Source: Kineosporia aurantiaca JCM 3230 (GTDB lineage Bacteria; Actinomycetota; Actinomycetes; Actinomycetales; Kineosporiaceae). From it: a stretch of DNA of 64,000 nt. This document shows positions 9,934 through 20,398 of the stretch, piece after piece. Within the stretch, counting starts at the first letter, position 1; the number at the start of each line of letters is the position of its first letter. The notes under the pieces were generated by a model. The model worked only from the letters and a program-made list of their open reading frames with translations, searched no databases and was not told where the DNA came from. Where the stretch lies: positions 186,001 through 250,000 of the forward strand of contig JODP01000012.1 of NCBI GenBank assembly GCA_000719025.1, written 5' to 3'. The translations under genes were made by a program, and so were the position numbers.

Positions 9934-9962
9934 CGCCTCTGACCGCCCAGCGGCCAGAGGCG
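9934..9962 (+). other. Second stem-loop in the intergenic gap
   Basis: CGCCTCTG (9934-9941) pairs with CAGAGGCG (9955-9962) and CCGC (9943-9946) with GCGG (9950-9953), around a three-base loop with one A/C mismatch. No T run follows, so it is less terminator-like than the hairpin just upstream. It may be a second structure in the leader or an mRNA-end stabiliser. Confidence 0.4.
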
Positions 9963-9978
9963 TCTGCGCGCGCCTGCC

Positions 9979-10006
9979 TTGGCGAACTCGACACCACACT
10001 TAATCT
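9979..10006 (+). promoter_or_regulatory. Candidate vegetative promoter for the second TE-PKS
   Basis: TTGGCG (9979-9984), 16 bases, then TAATCT (10001-10006), which fits the actinobacterial TAnnnT form of the -10 box. The stretch is more A/T-rich than its surroundings. It lies just before GGGAG (10017-10021) and ATG 10028, and after a terminator-like hairpin, so separate transcription would make sense. The -35 match is weak. Confidence 0.3.
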
Positions 10007-10027
10007 CGCACTGATCGGGAGCACGTC

Positions 10028-13000
10028 ATGACCTCGTCCACCGAAGAGCTGGTCGCCGCTCTGCGCGGCTCGCTTCTGGACAACGAGCGTTTGCGGAAGC
10101 AGAACCGGCGCTTCATGGCGTCGTTGAGTGAGCCGATCGCGATTGTGGGTATGGGGTGCCGGTTCCCGGGTGGGGTGCGGGATCCGGAGCAGTTCTGGCA
10201 GCTTTTGGATGCTGGTACGTGGCGATGGATCCGCAGCAGCGGGTGTTGTTGGAGACGTCATGGGAGGCGCTGGAGCACGCGGGGGTTGATCCTCGGTCGT
10301 TGCGGGGTAGCCGGGCCGGGGTGTTCGTCGGTGGTGGTTTCCTCGGGTATGGAACGGGTCTGGAGGGCTCCGGTTCGGAGGGGTATCTGCTGACCGGTAC
10401 CGCCTCCAGCGTGATCTCCGGTCGGATCTCGTACACGTTGGGTCTCGAGGGCCCGGCGGTCACCGTAGACACCGCGTGTTCATCCTCGCTGGTCGCTCTG
10501 CATCTGGCTGCTCAGGCATTGCGGTCGGGTGAGGTGTCGCTGGCCCTGGCCGGTGGGGTAACCATCATGGCTACCCCGGGTTCATTCGCCGGTTTCGCCT
10601 TGCAGCAGGGCCTGGCGGGTGACGGTCGGTGCAAGTCGTTCGGAGCGGGGGCGGACGGCACCGGGTGGGGTGAGGGCGCCGGGGTGCTGGTGCTGGAGCG
10701 GCTTTCGGATGCCCGCAAGAACGGGCACACCGTGCTGGCGGTGCTGCGCGGCAGCGCCGTGAACCAGGATGGCGCGTCGAATGGTTTGACGGCGCCGAAT
10801 GGTCCTTCTCAGCAGCGGGTGATCCGGGCGGCGCTGTCGAGTGCCCGGCTCAGCGCTGCGGACGTGGATGTCGTGGAGGCGCACGGCACCGGGACCGTGC
10901 TGGGTGATCCGATCGAGGCGCAGGCCCTGCTGGCCACTTATGGTCAGGACCGGCCCGACGGTCGGCCGCTGCTGCTGGGTTCGGTAAAGTCGAACATTGC
11001 GCATACCCAGGCCGCGGCCGGGATCGCGGGTGTGATGAAGATGGTGCTCTCGATGCACCACGACCGGCTGCCCAAGACTCTGCACGCGGATCAGCCCTCG
11101 CCCCAGGTGGACTGGACGGCTGGCAACATCCAACTATTGGCGGAGGCGGCTGATTGGCGGCGGGGGGAGAACCCGCGTCGGGCTGGGGTGTCGGCCTTCG
11201 GGATCAGTGGCACCAACGCGCACGTGATCATTGAAGAGGCTCCCGAAAGCACTCGGGAGACGCCGGAACCGGCGGTCGCGCAGGGCCCGGCAGTTCTGCG
11301 GGACCCGCTGCCGGTATGGCTGGTTTCCGGTCACACCCCGGCTGCGCTGGCTGCTCAGGCCGGTCGTCTGCGGTCCGACCTTGCCCCTGACCCGTTCGGC
11401 TATGCCTGGTCATTGGCCACCACCCGGGCGCACTTCGAGCACCGGGCCGTGGTCGTCGGCGCTTCTGGGGCCGCCCTGTCGGCCCTGGCCCTCGGCAGCC
11501 CGTCTCCGGACCTGGTGACCGGGGAGGTCCCGGCCGGGCGACCGGTGCGGGTGGGCTTCCTCTTCGCCGGGCAAGGGGCGCAGCGCGCCGGGATGGGCCG
11601 CGAGCTGTACGCCGCCAGCCCGGTCTTCGCCGAAACCTTCGACCGGGCGTGCGCCCTGATCGAGGCCGAGCTCGGGGTTCCGATCCGGGACGTCGTCCTC
11701 GGCTCCGAGGATGCTGGCGAGGAGGCCGACCAGACGCTTTACGCGCAGACCGGGCTGTTCGCCGTTGAGGCCGGACTGGTTGCCCTGCTGGCCGCGGCCG
11801 GGGTCGTTCCGGACGCGGTGGCCGGTCACTCCGTCGGTGAGATCGCCGCGGCCCACGCCGCCGGCGTCCTCAATCTCGAAGACGCTTGCCGCCTGGTGGC
11901 GAACCGGGCCCGGCTGATGCAGGCCCTTCCGGCCGGTGGGGCCATGGCGGCCGTCGCGGTGGCCGAAGAGGAGATGGCCGCCGCCCTCACCGGCGTCGAG
12001 GGCGTCTCGATCGCGGCGGTGAACGGTCCGGAGTCGGTGGTGATCTCCGGCCCGGGCGAGGCCGTCGAAAAGCTGGTGGAGCAGTGGCGCGAGCGCGGGA
12101 AGCGCGTGCGGCGGCTCCGGGTCAGCCACGCCTTCCACTCGGCCCGGATGGACCCGATCCTGGACGACCTGACCTCGGTGGCTTCGCGTCTGGGCCACGC
12201 CCGGCCCAGCGTCCGCTGGATCGGCGCGCTCACCGGAGAGACCGTCACCCAGCCGGACGCCTCGTACTGGGCATCGGCAGCCCGCAGGCCGGTCCGCTAC
12301 GCCGATGCCGTCCGCTCCATGGCCCGGCAAGGCATCTCGGTCTTCCTGGAGATCGGTCCGGACGGGACGCTCTCGGGGATGGGCGCACAACTGTCGCCGG
12401 AGATCGGTGTTGCCCCATTCGTCCCCTTGCTGGATCCCACCCTCACCGCGACCGAAGGTGTGCTGCGAGGCCTGGCCGGCGCTCACGTCCATGGCGTGTC
12501 GGTGGACTGGCGAGCGGTGTTGCCGGTGGCCAAGCGCGTCCAACTGCCTACCTATGCTTTTCAGCACGAGCGATTCTGGCCGGCCGGATCACCTTCAACA
12601 TCTTCGGCCGTGCGTCCGGGATCGCCGGGTGAGACGGCCTTCTGGTCGGCGGTCGAGGCCGGGGACCTGAACGGCCTCACCGGAGCTTTGGAGGTGGACG
12701 GGCAGCAGCCGTTCAGCGAGGTCCTGCCGGTGCTGGCGGCCTGGCGGCAGCGCGACCGGGAGGATGCGGCGGTCGCCGCCTGGCGGTACCGGATCACCTG
12801 GACGCCGATTGCCGAGGACGCGTCTGCCTCCCTGTCCGGGAGGTGGCTGGTGGTGCACGGGCCGTCCGGACGCAGTCTGGCTGAGAACGCGATGCAGGCG
12901 CTGACCTCCGGAGGTGCGGCGGCGCGACTCGTCGAGGTGGACGTCGCTTCCCGAGCCAGCATTGCGGCCTCGCTGACCGACCCTGCCGTGACCGGCGTCC

Positions 13001-16000
13001 TTTCGTTGTTGGCCATCGAGGAAGCGCCGCTGCCGGACCACTCGTCCGTGTCCTTCGGCCTGGCTGCCACGGTCGGCCTGATCCAGGCTCTGGGCGACGC
13101 CGGGATCGAGGCGCCGCTGTGGGCCGTAACCCAGGGTGCCGTCGCGGCCCGCGCCGGTGACCCGCTGCCCAACCCGGGTCAGGCCGGGGTGATCGGCGTG
13201 GCCCGGGTCCTGGCCGTCGAGCAGCCCGGCCTTTATGGCGGTCTCGTCGACCTGCCCACCGAGCCGGACGCGCGGACCTGGACCCGACTGGTCAGGGTGC
13301 TGGCCGGGGTGGGGGAGGACCAGGTCGTCATCCGGCCGGCCGGCATCCTCGGCCGCCGTCTCACCCGGGTCCGGCGGGATCCGCAACGGGTTGAGACGCT
13401 TCTTCCGGGAACGACGCTGATCACGGGTGGTACCGGCGCGATCGGTAGTCGCCTGGTCCGCTACCTGGTCGACCACGGGGCTGGCCGGGTCGTGCTGCAG
13501 AGCCGGTCCGGAGCGGCCGCGGCAGCGGTGGCGCAGTTGGCCGCCGACCTGGCCGAGGCCGGTGCCGCGGTGTCGGTGGTGGCCGCTGACGTGGCCGTGC
13601 GGGACGACGTGGCCGGGCTGCTGGACTGGATCGCCCGGACCGGACCGGCCCTGACCGGGGTGATGCACACGGCCGGGATCCTCGACGACGGGGTGCTGGA
13701 CCGGATGGACCCGGCCCGCCTGGCCACCGTGCTCGCGCCCAAGGCCGGCGGCGCGCATCACCTGGACGAGCTGACCGCCGGTCTCGACCTCTCCGCGTTC
13801 GTCCTCTTCTCCTCGGCCACGGCCACTTTCGGTGGTGGCGGTCAGGCCAACTACGCCGCGGCCAACGCCTACCTCGACGCCCTGGCCGAGAACCGACGCG
13901 CCCGGGGCCTGGCCGGTACGTCCTTGGCTTGGGGGGTCTGGGGTGGTGGGGGCATGGCCGACTCGGCCGGGGCGATCCAGCAGCGTCTGGGCGGAGGGCC
14001 GTTCCGGCCGATGGACCCGGCGTTGGCCCTTTCGGTTCTCGGTCCGGCGATCCAGCCGGGCCAGCCCGCGGCACTGACCGTGATGGACCTGGACTGGGTC
14101 GCTGCTGCAGCCGGCCTGGGCGATCTGCGGAACGTTCCGTTGCTGCACGAATTGCCCGAGGCCGTCGAACTCTCGCCGGTCGCCGCGGTCGGTGCCTCGG
14201 CCCTCCCGTCCGGAGGAGTGGCCGCTCGGTTGGCCGGCCGGAGCCCGGCCGAGCAGGACGAGATCCTGGTCGCCCTGGTGCGGGCCGAAGCAGCTGGGGT
14301 GCTGCATCTCGCTTCGCCCGAATTTATCGAGCCCGGGCGGGCGTTCAGCGATCTTGGATTCGACTCCCTCACCGCGGTGGAGTTGCGCAACCGCCTGGTA
14401 GCCGTCTGTGACGTCCGACTGCCCGCCACCCTGATCTTCGACTACCCCAATGCCCAGACTCTGGCTGTTCATCTGCGGTCCGAACTCCTCGGCGAGGAGA
14501 GCGAGCTCACAGCCGGATCGGCGGCAACCGCTACGGGCGTGGCGCCGGACGACGATCCGATCGTGATCGTCGGGATGGGCTGTCGTTACCCGGGCGGAGT
14601 CCGTAGTCCGGAGCAGTTGTGGCACCTGTTGGTCTCCCGTACGGACGCCGTCGCCGGGTTCCCGACGGATCGCGGCTGGGGCAACGGTGGGGTCGATTCC
14701 GAGGGGGCCCGGCGGGGCGGATTCCTCTACGACGCGGCCGACTTCGACCCGGGCTTCTTCGGGATCAGCCCGCGCGAGGCCCTGGCCATGGATCCGCAGC
14801 AGCGCCTCCTGCTCGAGACCTCCTGGGAAGCGCTGGAGAACGCCGGGATCCGGCCGTCCACGCTGCGCGGCACCCGGACCGGCGTCTTCTCCGGCGGTTC
14901 GGCGCTCGGGTACGGGGGCGGCCTGGAGGGCAGCGGATCCGAGAGCTTCCTGCTCACCGGCACCGCGGGCTCGGTGCTCTCCGGCCGGGTCTCCTACGTG
15001 CTCGGCCTCGAGGGCCCCTCGGTGACGGTGGACACCGCCTGCTCGTCGTCCCTGGTCACGCTGCACCTGGCCGCCCAGGCCCTGCGGGCCAGCGAGTGCT
15101 CCCTGGCCCTGGCCGGCGGCGTCACGGTGATGGCGACCCCGGTCGCGTTCGCCGGTTTCGCCCTCCAGCAAGGGCTCGCCGCCGATGGGCGGTGCAAGTC
15201 CTTCGGGGCCGGGGCCGACGGGACCGGCTGGGGTGAGGGCGCGGGGGTCATTGTGTTGGAAAGGCTTTCAGACGCCCGCCGCAACGGTCACCCGGTCCTG
15301 GCGGTGGTGAAGGGCAGCGCCGTCAACCAGGACGGCGCGAGCAACGGTCTGACCGCCCCGAACGGGCCCTCCCAGCAACGCGTCATCCGGCAGGCACTGG
15401 CCTCGGCCGGCCTGTCGGCGGCCGATGTGGACGCGGTCGAGGCCCACGGCACCGGAACGGTTCTCGGTGACCCGATCGAAGCCCAGGCCCTGCTGGCCAC
15501 CTACGGCCAAAGCCGCCCCGACGGACGTCCTCTGCTCCTGGGATCGGTGAAGTCGAACATCGCCCACACCCAGGCCGCCGCGGGCGCCGCGGGTGTGATG
15601 AAGATGGTCCTGGCCCTGCGCCACGGGCTTCTACCGGCCTCACTGCATGCCGATCAGCCATCCCCGCACGTCGACTGGACGTCAGGGAGCATCGAACTGC
15701 TGGCCGAGCCGCAGGAGTGGCCGTCCGGATCGCGGCCGCGGCGGGCCGGGATCTCGGCCTTCGGCATCAGCGGGACCAACGCCCACGTCGTGCTCGAAGA
15801 GGCCCCGCCCGAGCTTGCCCCGTCGGAGGTGGCGCCGACTCCGGCTGTCCTGCCGGCCGCGCCGCATGTGTGGCTGGTCTCCGCGCGCACCGCCAACGGG
15901 CTGAACGCGCAGGCCGGACGCCTGTTGCAGCACCTCACCAGGCACCCCGACCTCGACCCGGCCGCCGTCAGCCGGGCGTTGGTCACCACCCGGTCCACTT

Positions 16001-19000
16001 ATGAACACCGCACCGCCGTCCTCGGTGGTTCCACTCCGGAACTGCTGGCCGGGCTGCGCGCCCTGACCGAAGGACGTCCTGGCCCCGGTGTCCTGCCCAG
16101 TACCTCAGCGCGTTCCGGCCGGGTGGCCTTCCTCTTCGCGGGGCAGGGTGCGCAGCGCGCCGGGATGGCCCGTGAGCTGCACGCCGGCAGTCCGGTCTTC
16201 GCCGCGGCCTTTGATCATGCGGTGGATCTCCTGGAGATCGAGCTCGGCCTTCCGATCCGCGACGTCCTCCTCGGCGGCGCTGGTCCGGCCGATGACACGT
16301 TATACGCGCAGACCGGTCTCTTCGCCGTGGAGGTCGGGCTCCTGACCCTGCTCGCCGCTGCGGGCGTCACTCCGGATGTCGTCGCTGGTCACTCGGTGGG
16401 CGAGGTCGCGGCGGCCTATGCGGCCGGGGTGCTTTCGCTGGCGGACGCAGCCCGGCTCGTGGCGGCCCGGGCCCGGCTGATGCAGGACTTGCCGTCCGGT
16501 GGGGCGATGGCCGCCGTTGAGGCCTCGGAAGCCGAGGTTGTGGGCGAGCTTCCGGACGGGGTTTCGGTGGCTGCGGTGAACGGGCCTTCGGCGGTGGTCG
16601 TCTCGGGCGACGAGGCTGCGGTTGATGCGCTGGCGGAGGTGTTGAGGAATAAGGGACGCCGGGTGCGGCGGTTGCGGGTCAGTCACGCTTTCCATTCGGC
16701 CCGGATGGAACCGGCCATGGCGGAACTAGGGCGAGTGGCCGAGGATTTGGTGCACGCCACGCCGCGGATCACCTGGGTCGGGGCACTGGACGGGAACCTG
16801 GTGACGACCCCGGAGCCCGGCTACTGGCCCGCCCAGGCCCGACAGGCCGTGCGGTTCGCCGATTCCCTCAGCACGATGGCCGGTCTCGGCATCACCACCT
16901 TCGTCGAGATCGGACCGGACGGCACCCTGACCGCGCTCGGTGAGAACGCCCTGCCCTCGGTTGAGGCCGGGTTCGTCTCCCTGCTCAGCCCGGCCGTTCC
17001 GGCGGCTTCTTCGGTGCTCACGGGCCTGGCCCGGATGCACGGGCAGGGCGTGCCGGTGGCTTGGACCTCGGTGATCGGGGGTGGCCCCACGGTCGAACTG
17101 CCGACGTACGCCTTCCAGCGGCAGCGCTATTGGCCGGTTGCTTCCGCGACTTCGCCGGTGGGCTTCGGTGGGGGGAGCGGAAGTGCGGTCGAAGCGGAGT
17201 TCTGGGCGGCGATTGAGAACGGGGATCTGGATGCCCTGGCCGAGTTGACCGACCTGGGAGCCGGTTCGCCGGGTGGGGACGGTAACCCCGATCCTGAGGT
17301 CGAGGCTGAGGTCGAGGTCGAGGTTGAGGTCCCGCGCGGAACCGGCCCGGCGGTGGCTGCGCTGGGGCTGGCGGCGGCCGCGGCGGTTCTGGGGGCGGGG
17401 GTTCTGGGCGCGGGGGACCTCGACCTCGCCGGGCTGGGGTCGGCCGATCTCGGAGGAATGGCGGACGCGGGTCTGGCGAGCATGGGCCTGGTGGGTCTGA
17501 CCCGGGCGAACCGGAACGGCATCCGGGCAGAGGTGCATTCCGGTGGTGTGGTCCGGAGCGAGCGGGAGGGGCTGAGGAAGGCGGTGCCACTGGCCGACCG
17601 TCCGCTGCGCGAGATCCTCCCCGCCCTCGCGGCCTGGCGTCGGGAGGACCGGGCCGAGACCACGGTCGCGGACTGGCGCTACCGCATTGCCTGGGCGCCC
17701 CTGCCGGACCCGGATCCGGCCGTGCTCTCGGGCCGGTGGCTGGTGGTGGCCGGATCGGAGGCGCAAGCGCTGGCCGATCAGGCGGAGCGGGTCCTGCGCA
17801 GCGCGGGCGCGGATGTCGTCGGGGTGCGGTTGAGCACCTCAGAAGTGGATCGGGCAGCCATTGCCGCCCGGCTCGGGGAAGTGCTGAACACCGAGATCCC
17901 GGTGGCCGGAGTTCTCGGGCTGACGGGGTTGGACGAGACGCCGATGTCTGAGGAACAGGTGAGCGCCGGTCTGGCCGCTTCTCTGGGTCTGCTGCAGGCC
18001 TTGGGCGATCTGGAGGTGGCGGGGCCGCTCTGGCTGCTCACCCAGGGCGCGGTCTCGGCCGGGGAAGTTCTGACGCATCCGGTCCGCAGCCAGGTGTGGG
18101 GGTTGGGCCGAGTGGCGGCGATGGAGCACCCGGATCGCTGGGGTGGCCTGGCCGACCTGCCGGAAACGGTGAGCGAACGGGACTGGGAGCGGTTGGCCGG
18201 GATGCTGGCTGCCCGCACCGAGGATCAGATCGCGGTGCGAGGAGCCGGGTTGCGCGGACGTCGGCTGGTCCGGGCTCCGCGGCCCGCAGGATCCGCCCGG
18301 CCCCCGGTCGCCCCGGGCTTGGGCGCCGGAAGCGTTCTGATCACCGGAGGTACCGGAGCCATCGGCCGGCGGATCGCGGGCTGGCTCGCCGAGCGGGGAG
18401 CCCGGCACGTCGTTCTCAGCAGCCGGTCCGGTCCGGCGGCCGCAGGAATTGCCTCGGTCGTCGCCGGGCTGGCCGCTGCCGGCACAGCGGTCACCGTGCT
18501 GGCCGGGGACACCGCGGTGCGTGCCCAGGTGCAGGGGAACCTGGCCTTCATCGCTGGCCACGGACCGGCCCTGACCGGCGTGGTTCACACCGCCGGGGTC
18601 CTGGACGACGGCGTGCTGGACCGGATGGAGCCGGCTCGCCTGGCCCGGGTTCTGGCCCCGAAGGCCGACGGGGCGCGGCATCTGGACGAGCTGACGGCCG
18701 ATCTCGACCTGGCCGGGTTCGTGCTGTTCTCCTCGTCGGCGGCCACCTTCGGCGGCGCCGGCCAGGGCAACTACGCGGCGGCGAACGCCTACCTGGACGC
18801 CCTGGCCGAGAACCGGCGGGCCCGCGGGCTGAAGGCCTCGTCGCTGGCCTGGGGAGCCTGGGGCGGCGGGGGAATGGCCGGGTCGGACGCGGTCCGGCAG
18901 CGGATCGGAGGCGGCCCGATGAGCCCAATGGATCCGGACGCCGCGCTCCGGGTGTTCGGTCACGCCCTGGCCGATGACGATGTCGCTCTCGGGGTGATGG

Positions 19001-20268
19001 ACGTGGACTGGGCGGCCATCGCCGCTGCGGTCGGTGACACCCGCAACGTCCCGTTCCTGCGGGACCTGGAGGACATCCACTCGCACACGCCGGTCCCCGT
19101 CGAGGCACCCCAAGGACCGAGGCCGGGAGACCTGGCGCTGCGCCTGGCCGGGCAGCCGGCCTCGGAGCAGGAGCGGATCCTGACCGAGACGGTGCGGGCC
19201 GAGGCGGCGGCGGTGCTGCGGTACGGCTCGCCCGACGACATCGACGCGGACCAGGGATTCATCGAGCAGGGCTTCGACTCGCTGACCGCGGTCGAACTGC
19301 GCAACCGGCTCACGGCGGTGACCGGTCTGCGGCTGCCCGGCTCGGCGGTCTTCGATCACCCCACTCCTGCCCAGCTGGCCCGGCGACTACGGGTTGAACT
19401 GCAGGAGAAGGGCGGTGAACCGGTCGCAAACACACCGGACTCTTCCGATGCGGTGTCCGGTCTGGCTCTGGGTGCCTTCTACCAGCAGGCGGTCGAGGCC
19501 GGCCGGGTCGAGGAAGCGATGATGGCGATCACCGGGCTGGCGACATTCCGGCCGACGTTCTCAAGTGCGTCCTCACTGTCCGTACCCCAACCACTCACCG
19601 TGGCCCGCGGCACGGCGTCCCCAAGCCTGGTCTGTCTGCCCTCCTTCTTCGGCCGCTCCGGCGCTCAGGAGTACGCCCGTCTGGCCGGCCGGTTCGCCGG
19701 TGTGCGGCCGATGACGGTCCTGTCCGAACCCGGTTTCCGGGCCGGTGAGTCGTTGCCTGACGGGCTGGCCGATCTGGTCGGGATGCACGCCCAAGCGCTG
19801 GCCGGGACCGAAGAGGCCGTGATCCTGGTCGGGCACTCCAGCGGCGGGCTGGTGGCGCACGCCCTGGCCCGGCACCTGGAAGAACTGGGCCAGGCGCCGG
19901 CCGGGCTGGTGCTGATCGACACCTTTGCCCCGCCCACGACCGGCCTGGCGGGCTGGTCCTGGTCCGGGCTGCTGGACGCGTCCCTCCAGCACAACGCGCA
20001 CGACCTCGAGGACGACGCCTGGCTGACGGCGATGGCGCACTACTTCGGGCTGGGCTGGAGCGGGGTCGGCCCGGTCGGCGTCCCCACCCTGCAGGTCTGG
20101 GCAGGAGAGCCGATAACAGGGGCTCTGGAGGTCACCGGGCCGCGGCCGGACCACCGGTTCGCCTGGGAGAGCACCCAGGTGCAGGTGCCCGGCGATCACT
20201 TCTCGATGCTGGGGGAGCACGTGGCCACCACCGCGCAGGCCGTCGAGGAGTGGATCGCCCGGCGGTGA
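10028..20268 (+). CDS. Type I modular PKS, two KR modules plus thioesterase, frame-disrupted in the first KS (possible pseudogene)
   Basis: ATG 10028 follows GGGAG by six bases and encodes an N-terminal docking helix (STEELVAALRGSLLDNERLR), then a KS start (EPIAIVGMGCRFPGG). At about 10219 the frame breaks, and the protein resumes in another frame at AMDPQQR (10222 on). About 44 KS residues are missing. The original frame stops at 10393 after 121 codons. From 10220 the second frame runs intact to TGA 20268: rest of KS, AT, KR, ACP, KS, AT, KR, ACP, TE. Both ATs are malonyl type (GHSVGE, HAFH). Both KRs have LDD (B-type). Without repair, translation from the docking start cannot yield the downstream domains; restarting at ATG 10225 would give a KS without its N-terminal part. 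It is a paralogue of the preceding gene. The lesion could be real or an assembly collapse. Confidence 0.88.
10118..14490 (+). other. PKS module C: KS(broken)-AT(malonyl)-KR(B-type)-ACP
   Basis: KS remnants run from 10118 to about 11247. The catalytic Cys (10477-10479), HGTGT and KSNIAH are all present, but the N-terminal segment is lost. AT about 11545-12420: GHSVGE near 11824 and HAFHS near 12130, malonyl type. Dimerization element about 12640-12760. KR catalytic half from about 13408 with HTAGILDDG, a B1-type signature. ACP about 14250-14490, GFDSL, Ser codon 14365-14367. The KS part (10100-11240) uses more T at third codon positions than the rest of the gene. Confidence 0.85.
10216..10226 (+). 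other. Deletion/frameshift junction inside the KS domain
   Basis: Upstream sequence reads ...QFWQLLDAGT in the frame of 10028. It is followed at once by bases that read VAMDPQQRVLLE in the frame of 10225. Compared with the second KS of the preceding gene, the block from DAVAGFP to SPREAL is absent. This fits a loss of about 130 bases (3n+1), which also explains the frame change. Confidence 0.9.
14551..19400 (+). other. PKS module D: KS-AT(malonyl)-KR(B-type)-ACP with a large insert
   Basis: KS 14551-15810 is complete, Cys codon 15040-15042. AT about 16120-17000 has GHSVGE (16387) and HAFHS, malonyl type. The dimerization element before the KR is split by about 106 extra residues (17263-17580). 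The KR (from about 18334) has HTAGVLDDG, B1 type. ACP about 19180-19400, GFDSL, Ser codon 19279-19281. It hands the chain to the TE. Predicted outcome: one hydroxylated two-carbon unit. Confidence 0.88.
17263..17580 (+). repeat. Low-complexity insert: VE repeats and Ala/Gly hydrophobic segment
   Basis: Six-base gtcgag-type repeats (about 17296-17331) encode EVEAEVEVEVEVEV. They are followed by an Ala/Gly/Leu stretch (about 17341-17415, including ALGLAAAAAVLGAGVLG) and then a Gly/Asp-rich tail. The insert interrupts the element that reads ...GDLDALAELTDLG / ...DRPLREILPALAAWR. The other KR-only modules in this window have no insert here. The frame stays open. Confidence 0.85.
19560..20265 (+). 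other. C-terminal thioesterase domain (TE-2)
   Basis: Paralogue of the TE ending at 9789: shared FFGR(S/A)G..EYAR(L/I)AGRF block, Ser in GHSSGG (19831-19848), Asp in LVLIDTF, and His in VPGDHFSMLGEH. The triad looks complete, so the TE itself is not decayed even though the first KS of the gene is broken. Role: chain release. Confidence 0.88.
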
Positions 20269-20398
20269 GGCGCCCTCCCCGGTTGAACAGTCTTGCCGCC
20301 GCGCGGATCTGCGGTGTTCGATCAGGCCAGGCATGGGGAGGCGGCGGTGGCCGTTCCTGTCCCTTCTCACCGGTGAAGTCACGACGAAGGACACGTTC
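20269..20398 (+). other. Short intergenic spacer before the extender-unit cassette
   Basis: 130 bases between the TE-PKS stop and the dehydrogenase start. No convincing -10 box (no TAnnnT), no strong hairpin and no ORF were seen, apart from GAAGGA (20386-20391), the ribosome binding site of the next gene. Transcription may simply read through from the PKS. Confidence 0.5.

Noticed and set aside
10156..10224. GTG 10156 as the true start of the second TE-PKS
   Set aside because: The peptide from 10156 to 10221 is the out-of-frame reading of the KS start encoded from ATG 10028. The real N-terminus is the docking helix in the other frame.
10200..10240. Programmed ribosomal frameshift joining the two frames
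   Set aside because: About 44 conserved KS residues are physically absent, so a shift alone would not rebuild the domain. No slippery site plus structure was evident.
20283..20311. TTGAAC as a -35 box of a promoter before the extender cassette
   Set aside because: No acceptable -10 hexamer lies 16-19 bases downstream.
20333..20398. In-frame ATG 20333 as start of the FkbK-type dehydrogenase
   Set aside because: It would add a 22-residue non-conserved extension and lacks as good a ribosome binding site; ATG 20399 has GAAGGA seven bases upstream.
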